Shown: positions 54,951 to 64,000 of the stretch, piece by piece | How the letters are laid out: each line of letters begins with the position of its first letter | How positions within the stretch are numbered: position 1 is the first letter of the stretch | Assembly: GCF_963576675.1 (NCBI RefSeq) | Contig: NC_088912.1 | Location: 96,501,895-96,565,894 of the forward strand | Length of the DNA: 64,000 bases | Origin: Euphorbia lathyris | Lineage: Eukaryota > Streptophyta > Magnoliopsida > Malpighiales > Euphorbiaceae | Reading direction: 5' to 3' | Made by a program: the position numbers and the translations under genes | Notes under the pieces: model-generated | The model's database searches: none | Seen by the model: the letters and a program-made list of their open reading frames with translations, nothing else | What the model was told of the DNA's origin: nothing

Positions 54951-56177
54951 AAGTGGACATGAGACCCATTTTGTAGCTGAAAGACTTATTCTTCATGATC
55001 TACATTTAAAAGCTTTGGAATGAAAAGTTATAGCATAATTGACCAGGTTAGATACTATGTAGATATTATTTGCTTTGCCCAAGTCTCTTCCTTGGGCTCA
55101 CTGCTTTAAAACGCCCAATCACTTCATCTCCATTGTAAGATCAATAGGCTATTTAGATAAGTTGAACCTTATATTGGATGTATTATGTATCTAATAAAGG
55201 TAGCAGATGTTGTGTTAAATATGAGTATAATAGGCATCTTTCATTACTGAAAATGTGCATAGATGTCAAAATGTGATTGAATTCAAAATCAGTACAAGTT
55301 GTCATATGTGACTGAGTCTTGGGAGTATGATAGAATCTTCACTACTTTTTAACTTTGTTCATTGTATCCATTTATCAGGGTCTGCATTTTGTGGTATTTG
55401 TATTCAGTTGCATTGAGAATGTCATGGACATTGTTATTGAGTTGAGGATCAAATTTGGCGTGTCACTGATCGATTTTTACATCAACAAATTGGGTTACGA
55501 TTCTTCAGTCTTTGTGAATTATACCCTGGACTACTTGGATATAGCTTGAAGAAGAGGCTGATTTGAAGAGCTGCAGTTATCCAAATTATGCAATTAAACT
55601 AATGTCAAAAACCCAATTTGTTGATGTAAAAAATTGATTAGTGACAAGTCAAATTTGATCCTCAACTCAATAACAATGTCCATGACATTCTCAATGCAAC
55701 TCAATACAAATATATCAAATACCACAAAATGCAGAACCGGGAAATGGATACAATGAACAAAGTTAAAAAGTAGTGAAGATTCTATCATACTCCCGAAACT
55801 CAGTCACATATGACAACTTGTACTGATTCTGAATTCAATCACATTTTGATATCTATGCACATTTTCCGCAATAAAAGATGCCTATTATACTCATATTTAA
55901 CACAACATCTGCTACCTTTATTAGATACATAATACATCCAATTCCAATATAAGATTCAGCTTATCTAAATAGCCTATTGATCTTACATTGGAAATGGAGA
56001 TGAAGTGATTGGGCGTTTTAAAGCCGTGAGCCCAAGGAAGAGCAAGTAAATAATATCTACATAGTATCTAACCGGGTCAATTATGCTATAACTTTTCATT
56101 CCAAATCTTTTAAATGTAAATCATGAAGAAAAGAACAAGAGTCTTTCAGCTACAAAATGGGTCTCATGTCCACTAAA
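54951..56177. repeat. Large inverted repeat (~560-bp arms) containing mTERF-derived sequence
   Basis: The left arm (about 54951-55510) and right arm (about 55605-56177) are reverse complements with small differences: AGTGGACATGAGACCCATTT against AAATGGGTCTCATGTCCACT at the outer ends, and GACATTGTTATTGAGTTGAG against CTCAACTCAATAACAATGTC near the centre. The loop is about 95 bp. The inner ends include part of an mTERF coding sequence. Confidence 0.8.
55430..55570 (+). pseudogene. mTERF fragment in the inverted repeat
   Basis: LIDFYINKLGYDSSVFVNY matches FYVNKLKLESSVIVN of the intact gene. A frame change near 55520 leads into a YSLKKRLI-like stretch, then a stop where the intact gene has Pro-Arg-Gly. 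Only about 45 residues are represented; the left-arm fragment is on the plus strand, opposite to the intact gene. Confidence 0.7.
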
Positions 56178-56986
56178 CAGCAAACATTGATTTTTGGGGC
56201 AAATGTTAGGCAGAATTGGAAAAGCATATATCAAGCAAACATCAAGCAACATCAAGGAAAAGAATATACATTCTACAGGGCCACACTCCACATAATGGGA
56301 TATTAAATTTGTAAAGTAATTCATGTCACATAATGGGATATTAAGCCGTAAACTTGAATCAGTTTACAACGCCACAATCTGCATATTAGGATAATTAACC
56401 TATTAAAAACAGGTAAAATACATCAATGGTCCCTAAATTATAACATTATTAATCTTGTGGTTTTTGAACTTCGTTTCTTACATAAAATTTCTTAAGCTTT
56501 CTATTATTGTAACATTAAAGTCCAAATCAACAAAAATCTGTTAAAAAATTAACAAAATAATGATCTAGACAAGTTTAACCACACTACATTATTGACTTTT
56601 TTAAATATAAGTCATCATAAATTATGATCAAAACCTATTTTACCCTCATATAATTTCTTATTTACACTTTTTCTTGTTCTTTTTTTCCTTGCATCTTTTT
56701 ATATATAAAGGTAAAATAAGTATCTACCAGAATATGTCAACAAATGAAGTTCAAGGGCACAAATAGTGTTATAGTTCAAAGAGTATGAATGTCATCTACC
56801 CATCAAACAACATAAACCAGAGAAGTGAACAAGATGAACCAAAGCTAATTAACAAGTTGTGCAAAAATGGGTTGCACATGTTAATGTTACAATTAATGTA
56901 ATAACTTGAATCAGTTGCTATTATCATTTAAAGCACATCAAAGTATGTAATTACGTACCGAATTCTCTTTCTTCAAATCAATAACA
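56178..56986. other. Non-coding, with a MITE-like stretch
   Basis: About 56403-56800 begins GTAAAATACATCAATGGTCC and ends AGTATGAATGTCATCTACCC, a weakly inverted pair typical of a common plant MITE type. No gene. Confidence 0.35.
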
Positions 56987-57407
56987 TTAATGCATCTTCA
57001 TGCAATTCTTCAATATTTTCAGCATTGCATTAGAAAGCTCCAACTTCTCCTTGTACAGCTTTTTCAAATGAGGAGATTCAGCATACTTTTCCAAAGAACC
57101 ACATCTCTTTACACAATAAAAGACCCTTTGGATGACATATACTGAATTAAGCACAAATACAAATCCTTTAACTCCCAATTTCCATATCTTCATGACTTTA
57201 CTTTCCCTTCACTCATTGCCTCATTTAACTTCTGATGTACAGATTAATTGAATGAGGGGCTTCTTCCTTGAAACAACTCTCAAACTTTCCCAACCAACAC
57301 TTCTCCGTACACTCCAACATCTTAGTCATCCTTGAATCCAATTTAACCAGGCCTTTAGATAACAGGTACTGAATAACTGCACCTCTTCGAATCAGCCACT
57401 TCTTCAA
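56987..57407 (-). pseudogene. mTERF C-terminal fragments
   Basis: RRGAVIQYLLSKGLVKLDSR and EEAPHSINLYIRS (57225-57407) and AESPHLKKLYKEKLELSNAM (56987-57193) match the last third of the intact mTERF gene, which has GLVKLDSRIT and EAPHLIKLYDHKL. The two pieces overlap in what they represent, so they come from two copies or a local duplication. The N-terminal two thirds are missing. Confidence 0.75.
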
Positions 57408-57909
57408 GCTTAGTCCAAGAATCAGCTTCTTCTTTAAGTCAGTCCAAGTAGCACATGACGATTCAATGAGCCATAGTTACTTGTGCAATAGAAAATGACA
57501 TATGACAACTCAATCACATGTGAGAATTTGAATCCAATCACATTTTGATATCTATGCACATTGTCTGCAATAGAAGATACCTTTCATACTGACCATGAAC
57601 AAACAGAAGAAATCTATCATTCTAGCATTTCAGCTGCAACATCTTTCTTGGTGTTTCTTGAGTTGAGGGTGATCCTAGATTTCTACTAGTAACTTGAATC
57701 CATAAACAACTGATACAATTAAATATGTGCATGCATAGGAACATTCATTGACGAAAATAGGTTTCAGAGCCAGAGGCTGTAACCTGTATGGGATAATCAG
57801 AAGGAAACGTGTAATGCGGATCACACTCACATTCAACACACCGATAGAGAGAGAGCAAATACAGCTTGATTACAACATCTCCATGTCATTCATCATGTTT
57901 TCCAGATTT
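57408..57909. other. 3' flank of the intact mTERF gene
   Basis: No ORF of note. The stretch at 57620-57700 resembles the 3' flank of the pseudogene at 15.5 kb. Confidence 0.5.
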
Positions 57910-59091
57910 TCATGTATCAGAAAGATTTAACTTGTGGTCATACAGCTTAATTAAATGAGGAGCTTCCGCGTGACATTTCACATATTTTTCCAAGAAACGC
58001 CTCTCTGAACATATGAACATATCAGTTATCCTTGAATCTAATTTAACCAGACCCTTGGATGACATAAACTGAAGAACTGTACCTCTTGGAATGAGCCTCT
58101 TCTTCAAGCTATATCCAAGTAGATTAGGACAATTCACAATGACTGAAGACTCTAATTTCAGTTTGTTGACATAAAAATCCATTGTATCCGTTATGTTATG
58201 GTCTGAGATTGCCATACACCGTGGAAACTTTTTGAAAGCAATAGTGATATCTTTATCCGACCATCCCCACCTCTTATAGACCTCAACCTTTCCATCCCTC
58301 TTTGATTTGCTCACTCTTATCAGCACCACGATTGCGTCAACAAAATGCAACTTCAAAGGACTGAATCCCATTTCCTTCACTTCTTCCACAATCTTTTGGA
58401 ATTTGACTGGAATTGCTCCAATGCATAGCCAATGTTTCCTAATTAGCCACAATATAAATGATGCAGGCACTCCATTTTCTCGTAAAGATTTGATATTAGG
58501 TAGCAGACGTGCTTCAGGTTTAGCACATAGAACCCGAGGATTTCGTTTCATAGCTTCAATGGCTTTGTCTTTGGATTGTAACAGCCCAATTAAAATATTA
58601 AAAGTATGAACCAATTGATTTTCTAAGCTGCTTGCCAAGATCCAGGGGTTGGCAGTGAAGATTTTTACAAGTTCAGGGGTTGAAGCTCCTCTAGAGAGGA
58701 AGAACTCGAGTTTGGGGGAAATGGTCTTCTCTGGATGGCAACATAGCATTTTTGGGAACTTTCTGATCATTTCAGAGATATGGATTTTGGAGAATCCAAA
58801 CTTTTGGAAGGAGGATAGGACAGAATCAGGCTGCTCCGAGGATTTAAATTGGACAATTTTAGAAGATGAAAGAGCAGATTTAGGAGATAGGCCACATGTT
58901 TCAGTGAGGTAAGAAAGAGTAAAAGAGCGTCGATTATCAGCATCAATGGAAAAGTATCTGAGTATTGTTGGAACCACCATTGATGGGTTATGAGTAGTGA
59001 CAGTATAACGATTTGTAGAATGAAGAAGCGTTTTGCAGATAGAATGAAACATGATAACTGAAAATCGAGATGTGAAACTGAGAAAGCTCAC
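57910..59091 (-). CDS. mTERF-family protein, organelle-targeted, intact
   Basis: 393 codons from ATG 59091, or 380 from ATG 59052. I prefer 59052: the pseudogene keeps an equivalent Met-Phe followed by ICKTLLHS, while the 13 upstream residues are not conserved. The N-terminus is Ser/Arg/His-rich with few acidic residues (SICKTLLHSTNRYTV), as expected for a mitochondrial presequence. The body carries mTERF repeats of about 30 residues, each with a Pro before a helix (IRKFPKMLCCHP, FTANPWILASSL, MKRNPRVLCAKP, FKKFPRCMAIS, IVNCPNLLGYSLKKRLIPRG). mTERF proteins bind organelle DNA or RNA and affect transcription, splicing or translation. Single exon, normal length, no stops. A Harbinger element lies 62 bp upstream of 59091, which may affect its promoter. 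Confidence 0.9.
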   Translation of the reverse strand: MSFLSFTSRFSVIMFHSICKTLLHSTNRYTVTTHNPSMVVPTILRYFSIDADNRRSFTLSYLTETCGLSPKSALSSSKIVQFKSSEQPDSVLSSFQKFGFSKIHISEMIRKFPKMLCCHPEKTISPKLEFFLSRGASTPELVKIFTANPWILASSLENQLVHTFNILIGLLQSKDKAIEAMKRNPRVLCAKPEARLLPNIKSLRENGVPASFILWLIRKHWLCIGAIPVKFQKIVEEVKEMGFSPLKLHFVDAIVVLIRVSKSKRDGKVEVYKRWGWSDKDITIAFKKFPRCMAISDHNITDTMDFYVNKLKLESSVIVNCPNLLGYSLKKRLIPRGTVLQFMSSKGLVKLDSRITDMFICSERRFLEKYVKCHAEAPHLIKLYDHKLNLSDT

Positions 59092-59153
59092 CTTTTTTGA
59101 GAGTCGGGAGAAGCTACTAGCGATGCAATTCCAATTCCGGCCGATGAAGTTAA

Positions 59154-60787
59154 GGCCATCTCCAAGGGCTCTCTAAATTTAAAGAGAGCCCTTGGAATCT
59201 TTAAATATCCAGCTCCAACGGAGCTGGATCTGCTTGCGGCAGGTTGGCTCTCATCTTTGCCGCAAGCCAAGTTTCAATATTTTATTTATTTATTTTTGTT
59301 TTTTAAATTCTTTTATTTAATTCTTTTATTAATTGATAATTTAGTTTTAAATCCTTTTCTTTTATATAACATTTTGTTTTAAATATTTTTTTATTTTAAA
59401 TATTAATTTTATGTATATTTATTTTTTGTACATTTATGTTTATTATTTAGGTACATTAATTTTAATTTCTAATTGTAATGTTATTTGATTTTTTTATTGT
59501 ATTGTACATTTAAATATTAAATTATAATTATAAAAACATTAAATATTACATAAATTATAAAAACATTTAAATATTACACGAACCATAAAAGCGGTACACG
59601 AATTATAAAAACATTACACGAATTAGAAAAAACGAAACAAACTAAAAAGCAACAAAGACAACATACTACTCAATAAGGTCCTAAATCATTACCACTTCCA
59701 CCAAGATTGTTGAAAAACCCGAAAAATTCGAAATCAGCTGTGGTAGGTGGTGGTTGTGATTGAGTAGCTTGCGTTTCCGCCAATCTTCTTGCATAAATAG
59801 CATTTTTACTTTGTAGAAGCTGAGCACGTAAAAGTGGATCCGGGATTGAATTTGGATCTTGCATCAATATACTATTTTCTTGCATGACTAATAAATGACG
59901 TTCCCGTTGTTCAAACCTTTTCTTTTGAAGTTCAAGTTTCTCTTTCTTCATTTCCATACGCGAGTGTTTTTAAAGCAAACTATACACAAAGAAATATTTC
60001 TGCAATATTTTTTCTAAAAGTGACACCGTCTACTGCATTTCATGAGCTTCATGGTGCTTATCCAACTTCTTTATGTGCAAATTGACAATCTCTTCGTGGT
60101 GCATTTATTTCTCTCCAACGAGCAAGTGCGCAAAAAAACAATTGTAGTGAAGTATGGGGGACGTGCTGAAACACCATGGGCAAGTCTTCCATCTGATTAT
60201 ATCGATGAAATCCATGAAGCTGTGGAGATTTTTGAGACCGAGCAGTCTGTTGGGATTGATATGAGGGATTAATGTGTTTTTTAATTAATGTGTATTGTAT
60301 TAGATTAATGTACTTTCCTTTAGTATTTTTGATTGTTTTAGTTTTTTAATGTAATTTCTCTTTAATGTTATTGTAATGTTTTAATTTTTTTTAATGTGTT
60401 TCTTTGTTCGTGTTAAATCTTATATTTTTTCAAATTTTATAAAATTATATTTCAAATTAATAATAATAATTATTAATTGAATTATTAATTATTGATTTTA
60501 ATAATTATCATTTAATTATTTAATTTAAAATAGTAAATTAAACATTACATGATAATAATTAATAAATGGATATATTTTGATTGATAATATAAAGAATATA
60601 AATGTTATGTTTATTAAAAAAAATTGTTATGTGAAAAATGAATATAATAATAATAAAAGTTTTAAAGAGTGGTTAAAATAGAGTATATGGTTGGAGAACT
60701 TTTACTGTAGCAACTCTATATTTGAAGATAGAGTAGAGAAAAATGAAGATAGAGTAGGCTAAATAGAGAACAGCGTTGGAGATGGCC
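59154..60787. mobile_element. PIF/Harbinger element (1.6 kb), TSD TAA, upstream of the mTERF gene
   Basis: It begins GGCCATCTCCAA and ends TTGGAGATGGCC, with TAA at 59151-59153 and 60788-60790. It contains a remnant of the Myb-like accessory ORF but no transposase motif I can see. Subterminal palindromes (CTCCAACGGAGC; GAGAGCCCTTGG) lie just inside the left end. Confidence 0.85.
59670..59957 (-). pseudogene. C-terminal part of a Harbinger accessory (NAM-associated/Myb-like) protein
   Basis: 95 codons: a charged helix MEMKKEKLELQKKRFEQRER, then MQDPNSIPDPLLRAQLLQSK, a Gln/Pro linker, and a short C-terminal tail with FFGFFNNLGG. This is the end of the NAM-associated-domain proteins encoded beside Harbinger transposases. 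The Myb-like DNA-binding part is missing. It lies inside the 59154-60787 element. Confidence 0.6.
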
Positions 60788-60964
60788 TAAGAACAGGAAG
60801 TAACGAAGAAGAAGAGCAAAACCCTATAGAGAGAAGAGAATAAAACTATGTCGTTTGCTGGGATTCCCACAACTAGACTGACTGACAGTAAAAGGCATTG
60901 GCAACAGTAAATCTATGTGGTAAAAACATTTTTATTACAATTACCCTTTTATATATACTTTACT
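60788..60964. promoter_or_regulatory. Displaced 5' flank of the mTERF gene
   Basis: AGCAAAACCCTATAGAGAG and AAAACTATGTCGTTTGCTGG resemble the upstream flank of the mTERF pseudogene (AGCAAAACCCTAACGGAG at 17330; AAAACTATGCCGTTTACTCC at 18127). This was therefore the mTERF promoter or leader region before the Harbinger element pushed it 1.6 kb away. Confidence 0.5.
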
Positions 60965-61555
60965 GGGTTAAAGTGCAAAAATACCCCTAACGTTTTGGGG
61001 CAGGAGCAATTTTACCCCTAACGTCTAAAATTGTGCAATTTTACCTCTAATATTAGAAGCCAAGAGCAATTTTACCTCTAAGATTAATAAATTGGGTCAA
61101 TTTGAGAAATAATTCATCAAACTATCTTATCGGTCATTAATCTTGTCATCTACACTTCACACATGCGTTATTTTATCAATAACAAAGCACAAACATATGT
61201 TGGGATGTGAAAAAAAATATTAAAAATATACTGTCTTTTGTACGAATTAGAAAAAAAAAAAATTCAAAAAATTCACCGAATTTATAAATATTAACCTCTA
61301 ATTTTATATTAAATTACAAAAAACATTATATCATTTTTTTTAGAACAAATTGATATGCAATTGGTGCAAAATAAAAGAAAAAAAATGACTATATTTTTAT
61401 TTTATAATAGTGTCTAAAATTGATCCAATTTATCAACGTTATGGGTAAAATTGCTATTGACTACAAACATTAGGGGTAAAATTGCATCATTTTAGACGTT
61501 AGGGGTAAAATTGTTTCTGACCCAAAATGTTAGGGGTATTTTTGCATCTTAATCC
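60965..61555. mobile_element. Foldback family F1, copy 3, 9-bp TSD
   Basis: It starts GGGTTAAAGTGCAAAAATAC and ends GTATTTTTGCATCTTAATCC. TACTTTACT (60956-60964) and TACTTTATT (61556-61564) differ at one position. Same arm repeats as copy 1. Confidence 0.8.
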
Positions 61556-61564
61556 TACTTTATT

Positions 61565-62645
61565 CAACAAAACCTATAAAAACTATTTACAACTATGTTG
61601 AACTAGTAAAATTAGTATTTTTAATATATTTTAAGGATTAAATTTTATAAATTAGAAGTCTAGAATATATTTTCAAGGGTTTATAATTTTTAAATTAGAG
61701 TTTAGAATTTTTAAATTATGATGTAAAATCATAATATATAAAGAATAATAATATATTAAGAATTAAATTTGTTAATATGATTTAGTTTTAATTTTATATT
61801 TAATTATGATATTCATACATTTTTCCCATATGCTTATGGTGTTTTATAAACCTGTAATTCGATTTGAACCCAAATGTCACGGGGTAAATTGTATCAACCG
61901 TAATAGAAGTAATAGAAGTTTGGATGTACTTTATAACCCTAATTCAACTTATTCTTTTTTCAATAAAATCATTCGTATTTTATTTCAATAAAATCATTCC
62001 ACTCAGTATAAATAAATATTCACCAAAATATTAATGTGACATAAATACTGTCAGACTATATTTAACTATGTAAAAAAAAATCTATATCAGATAGGACCAG
62101 CTCTTGGCTTATATCCACTCTGTGGAGATTCCCACATTGTCACCGTATATTTCTATGGGAATTCTCGAAATATCCCCGAATAAACTTATTAATTTTAAAT
62201 CACTCAAATTAATTATATAACTAAATTTATATTATACTTAAATTATAGGTATGTCTTCAAATATTGATGCGAAGAAACTAATCTTGCATCAAACAAATAT
62301 AATTTCTTTAAATACAACTCAATGAATCTATAAATAAAATAATAGAATTAATTGGTTTTAAGAAAACCTTTCAATTTTTTTTTATGTATTTTAGACACAT
62401 AAAGTATGGATTGGAAAAGATAGTTAAATAGTAAATCAACAACAGTTCAATTTACAATAAAAAATAATAATAGAAAAAATATGAAATTACAAAAAAAAAA
62501 AAATCTTAAAGATTCTATTGGCCCAAAATAAAATAAAATTTATTTTTATGTATATAGAAAGCTTATGTTTAATTTAGGGTATAGTTTCTATTTTTGTCTA
62601 AAAAATAACGAAAAATACACTTGTAAACTAACCGCCAACCGATGA
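61565..62645. other. AT-rich non-coding DNA before an LTR
   Basis: No gene. The left end of the LTR that contains the next motif cluster should lie near the end of this stretch, but I cannot place it. Confidence 0.4.
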
Positions 62646-64000
62646 GAAAGTCCGGCACTACGCAGGGCGTGTCTTCCAATACGCGGGGCGTAGATCAAGC
62701 AACCAGAGAAGGTCTGCTTCAGAAGCTCCAATACGCGGGACGTAACCTCAGAGACGCCACGCGTAAAACTTGGCAACAAGGCGTTTCGAGATCAGAAGCT
62801 CCAACACGCGGGGCGTCCATTCTCATACGCAGGGCGTCCTTCTCTGCGCGGGACTTAACATCAGGAACGTCACGCGTAAATATCATCAACAAAACGCACA
62901 GGTTCAGAATCGACACCACGCAGGGCGTAGCCGGACATACGCGGGGCGTAACCTCTCTTCCGGCAGCAGTTGGAAGCAGTCAACAGTAGTTAGTGGAAGT
63001 TGAGGAAGTTAAGTTAGTTGATGATGTGGCAAGTTAGTGGGGAGTTAGTTGATAGATAATTACCAAAATACCACTCAATAATTACCAAAATACCACTCAA
63101 TAATTACCAAAATGCCACTAAAAAAAAACTATAAATAGACCCCCTCCCCTTCATAAAAAATCACTCAATCCAACACAACAAAACCTCTTCCTAAGGTCCC
63201 TTCCAATGCTCTCTAGTTCTTAGTTCTAGTTCTTAGTTCTTAAGTCCCTTTGTTCTTAGTTCTTCAAGTTCTTCCTTTTGTTCTTCGTTTTTCTTAGCTT
63301 CGATTCCTCTTCTAGCTCTTCTTTAGCTTTAATTCAGTTTCCAATAGCCTCTTTCCAAGTTTTTCTATTCAATTTAGCATTCACAAGCCTTCAATTTGCT
63401 CAATTCCTAGCTAGAGCTCTGTTTTCAAATCGATTTTCCAGATTCGTCCACTTACTTTCAAAGCCCGATTTCGTCTATTTAAAGTCATTTTTTGCTTTCA
63501 ATCCCCCAACAAAGTTGTTCCTGACGTCTTGAAGTTCGATCTAGTGTATTTATTTGCCCAATTTCGTGCCCAGAAACTCTATTTACAAGCCGATCTTTCC
63601 AGCCAAAATTCTTTTAGACATTCTGTTTCCAGAATTTTCCAGATTCGTCCAGTTATTTTCAACTCTCAATTTCGTCTACTTAGCATCCGTTTTAGCCTTC
63701 GATCCCTTATAGAAGTTTGGTCCTGACCTCCTGAAGTTAAATTTAGCCTATTCACTCGTCCAATTCCGTGTTCTTAAGTGTCCAAACGAGCCTCCCGAAG
63801 TTGAGGGTTAAATCTGCCCCATTTGCCTACCACACGTTTAGTCATTGCAAGAGCACATACCGTACGGGCCCGATCGACCACAGCCCTCCGAGAACTTCCA
63901 GCCGATACCAAAATTCAACATCAATCCGAGATAGCTATTGTGGCTCCGAGTTTGTTGTTGAATTCCAATTTATTTTAATTGCATTTCAATTCCTTGTATT
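62646..64000 (+). mobile_element. Part of another Athila-like LTR, leaving the window
   Basis: The motif cluster at 62659-62950 is followed by three copies of a 22-bp AATTACCAAAATACCACTC-type repeat (about 63058-63120), a TATA box TATAAATA at 63130-63137, and a T/C-rich leader with repeated TTCTTAGTTC. There are also two related ~135-bp blocks 211 bp apart (GATTCGTCCA at 63441 and 63652). Outside the 13-bp motif it does not resemble the 23883-25697 LTR. No primer site is reached before the window ends, so the LTR call is inference. Confidence 0.5.
62659..62950 (+). promoter_or_regulatory. Paired 13-bp motif cluster, window-end LTR (three direct, two inverted pairs)
   Basis: Half-site starts: 62659/62680 direct, 62732/62753 inverted, 62805/62826 direct, 62845/62866 inverted, 62917/62938 direct; all 21 bp apart. 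The TATA box is 180 bp downstream. Direct and inverted pairs alternate. Confidence 0.8.

Noticed and set aside
60042..60272. 76-codon plus-strand ORF inside the Harbinger element
   Set aside because: No transposase motif or family match; open by chance or too decayed to call.

Overview
This is nuclear DNA from a flowering plant, most likely a eudicot. It is AT-rich, its genes contain introns, and it carries plant-type retrotransposons (Sirevirus-type Copia, Athila-type Ty3/gypsy, L1 and RTE LINEs), Mutator, hAT and PIF/Harbinger elements and a nuclear mTERF gene for an organelle protein. I cannot name the species. Almost everything is mobile-element sequence. The only host gene that looks intact is the mTERF gene at 57910-59091 (minus). 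Related broken mTERF pieces lie at 15889-17234, 55430-55570 and 56987-57407.

Layout. 1-4200: the end of a plant-mobile-domain gene, a strikingly ordered tandem array, and a decayed Mutator-like (FAR1/MULE) transposase gene with a GC-rich minisatellite in its first intron. 4525-5888: a 5'-truncated RTE LINE between 17-bp target duplications. 5.9-15 kb: nested MITEs and foldbacks (6200-6907, 9424-9940, 12000-13299, 13558-14858), a cystatin-like remnant and LINE RNase H debris. 15.9-18.1 kb: an mTERF pseudogene with MITEs. 18.4-20 kb: organelle-like DNA and a Copia fragment. 20-22.9 kb: foldbacks, RNase H and zinc-finger LINE debris, and hairpin repeats. 22897-42775: a four-level nest. A gypsy-type LTR (TGTCAC...GTGACA, target duplication GGCGG) is split by a tandem Athila-like array, which in turn holds a Sirevirus (26861-34098, target duplication ACAAC). 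44866-50445: a full-length L1 LINE with a 13-bp target duplication. 50.5-57 kb: foldbacks, a hAT MITE, a LINE 3' end and a large inverted repeat of mTERF-derived DNA. 59154-60787: a Harbinger element 62 bp upstream of the mTERF reading frame. 62.6-64 kb: another Athila-like LTR leaving the window.

The most unusual signal is a 13-bp motif, consensus TACGCGGGGCGTA. It occurs almost only as pairs whose starts are 21 bp (sometimes 20 bp) apart, about two DNA helical turns. I count 30 pairs in seven clusters. In the Athila LTRs the two halves are direct repeats; in the internal region they are inverted. Three clusters lie upstream of TATA boxes: in the LTRs, before the env-like ORF, and in the unrelated-looking LTR at the window end. 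This looks like a DNA-binding-site system shared by a family of retrotransposons, and I do not recognise it from described elements. The Athila-like element has LTRs, a tRNA-Asp primer site, a small unknown ORF and an env-like ORF with its own TATA box, but no gag-pol, so it would depend on proteins supplied in trans.
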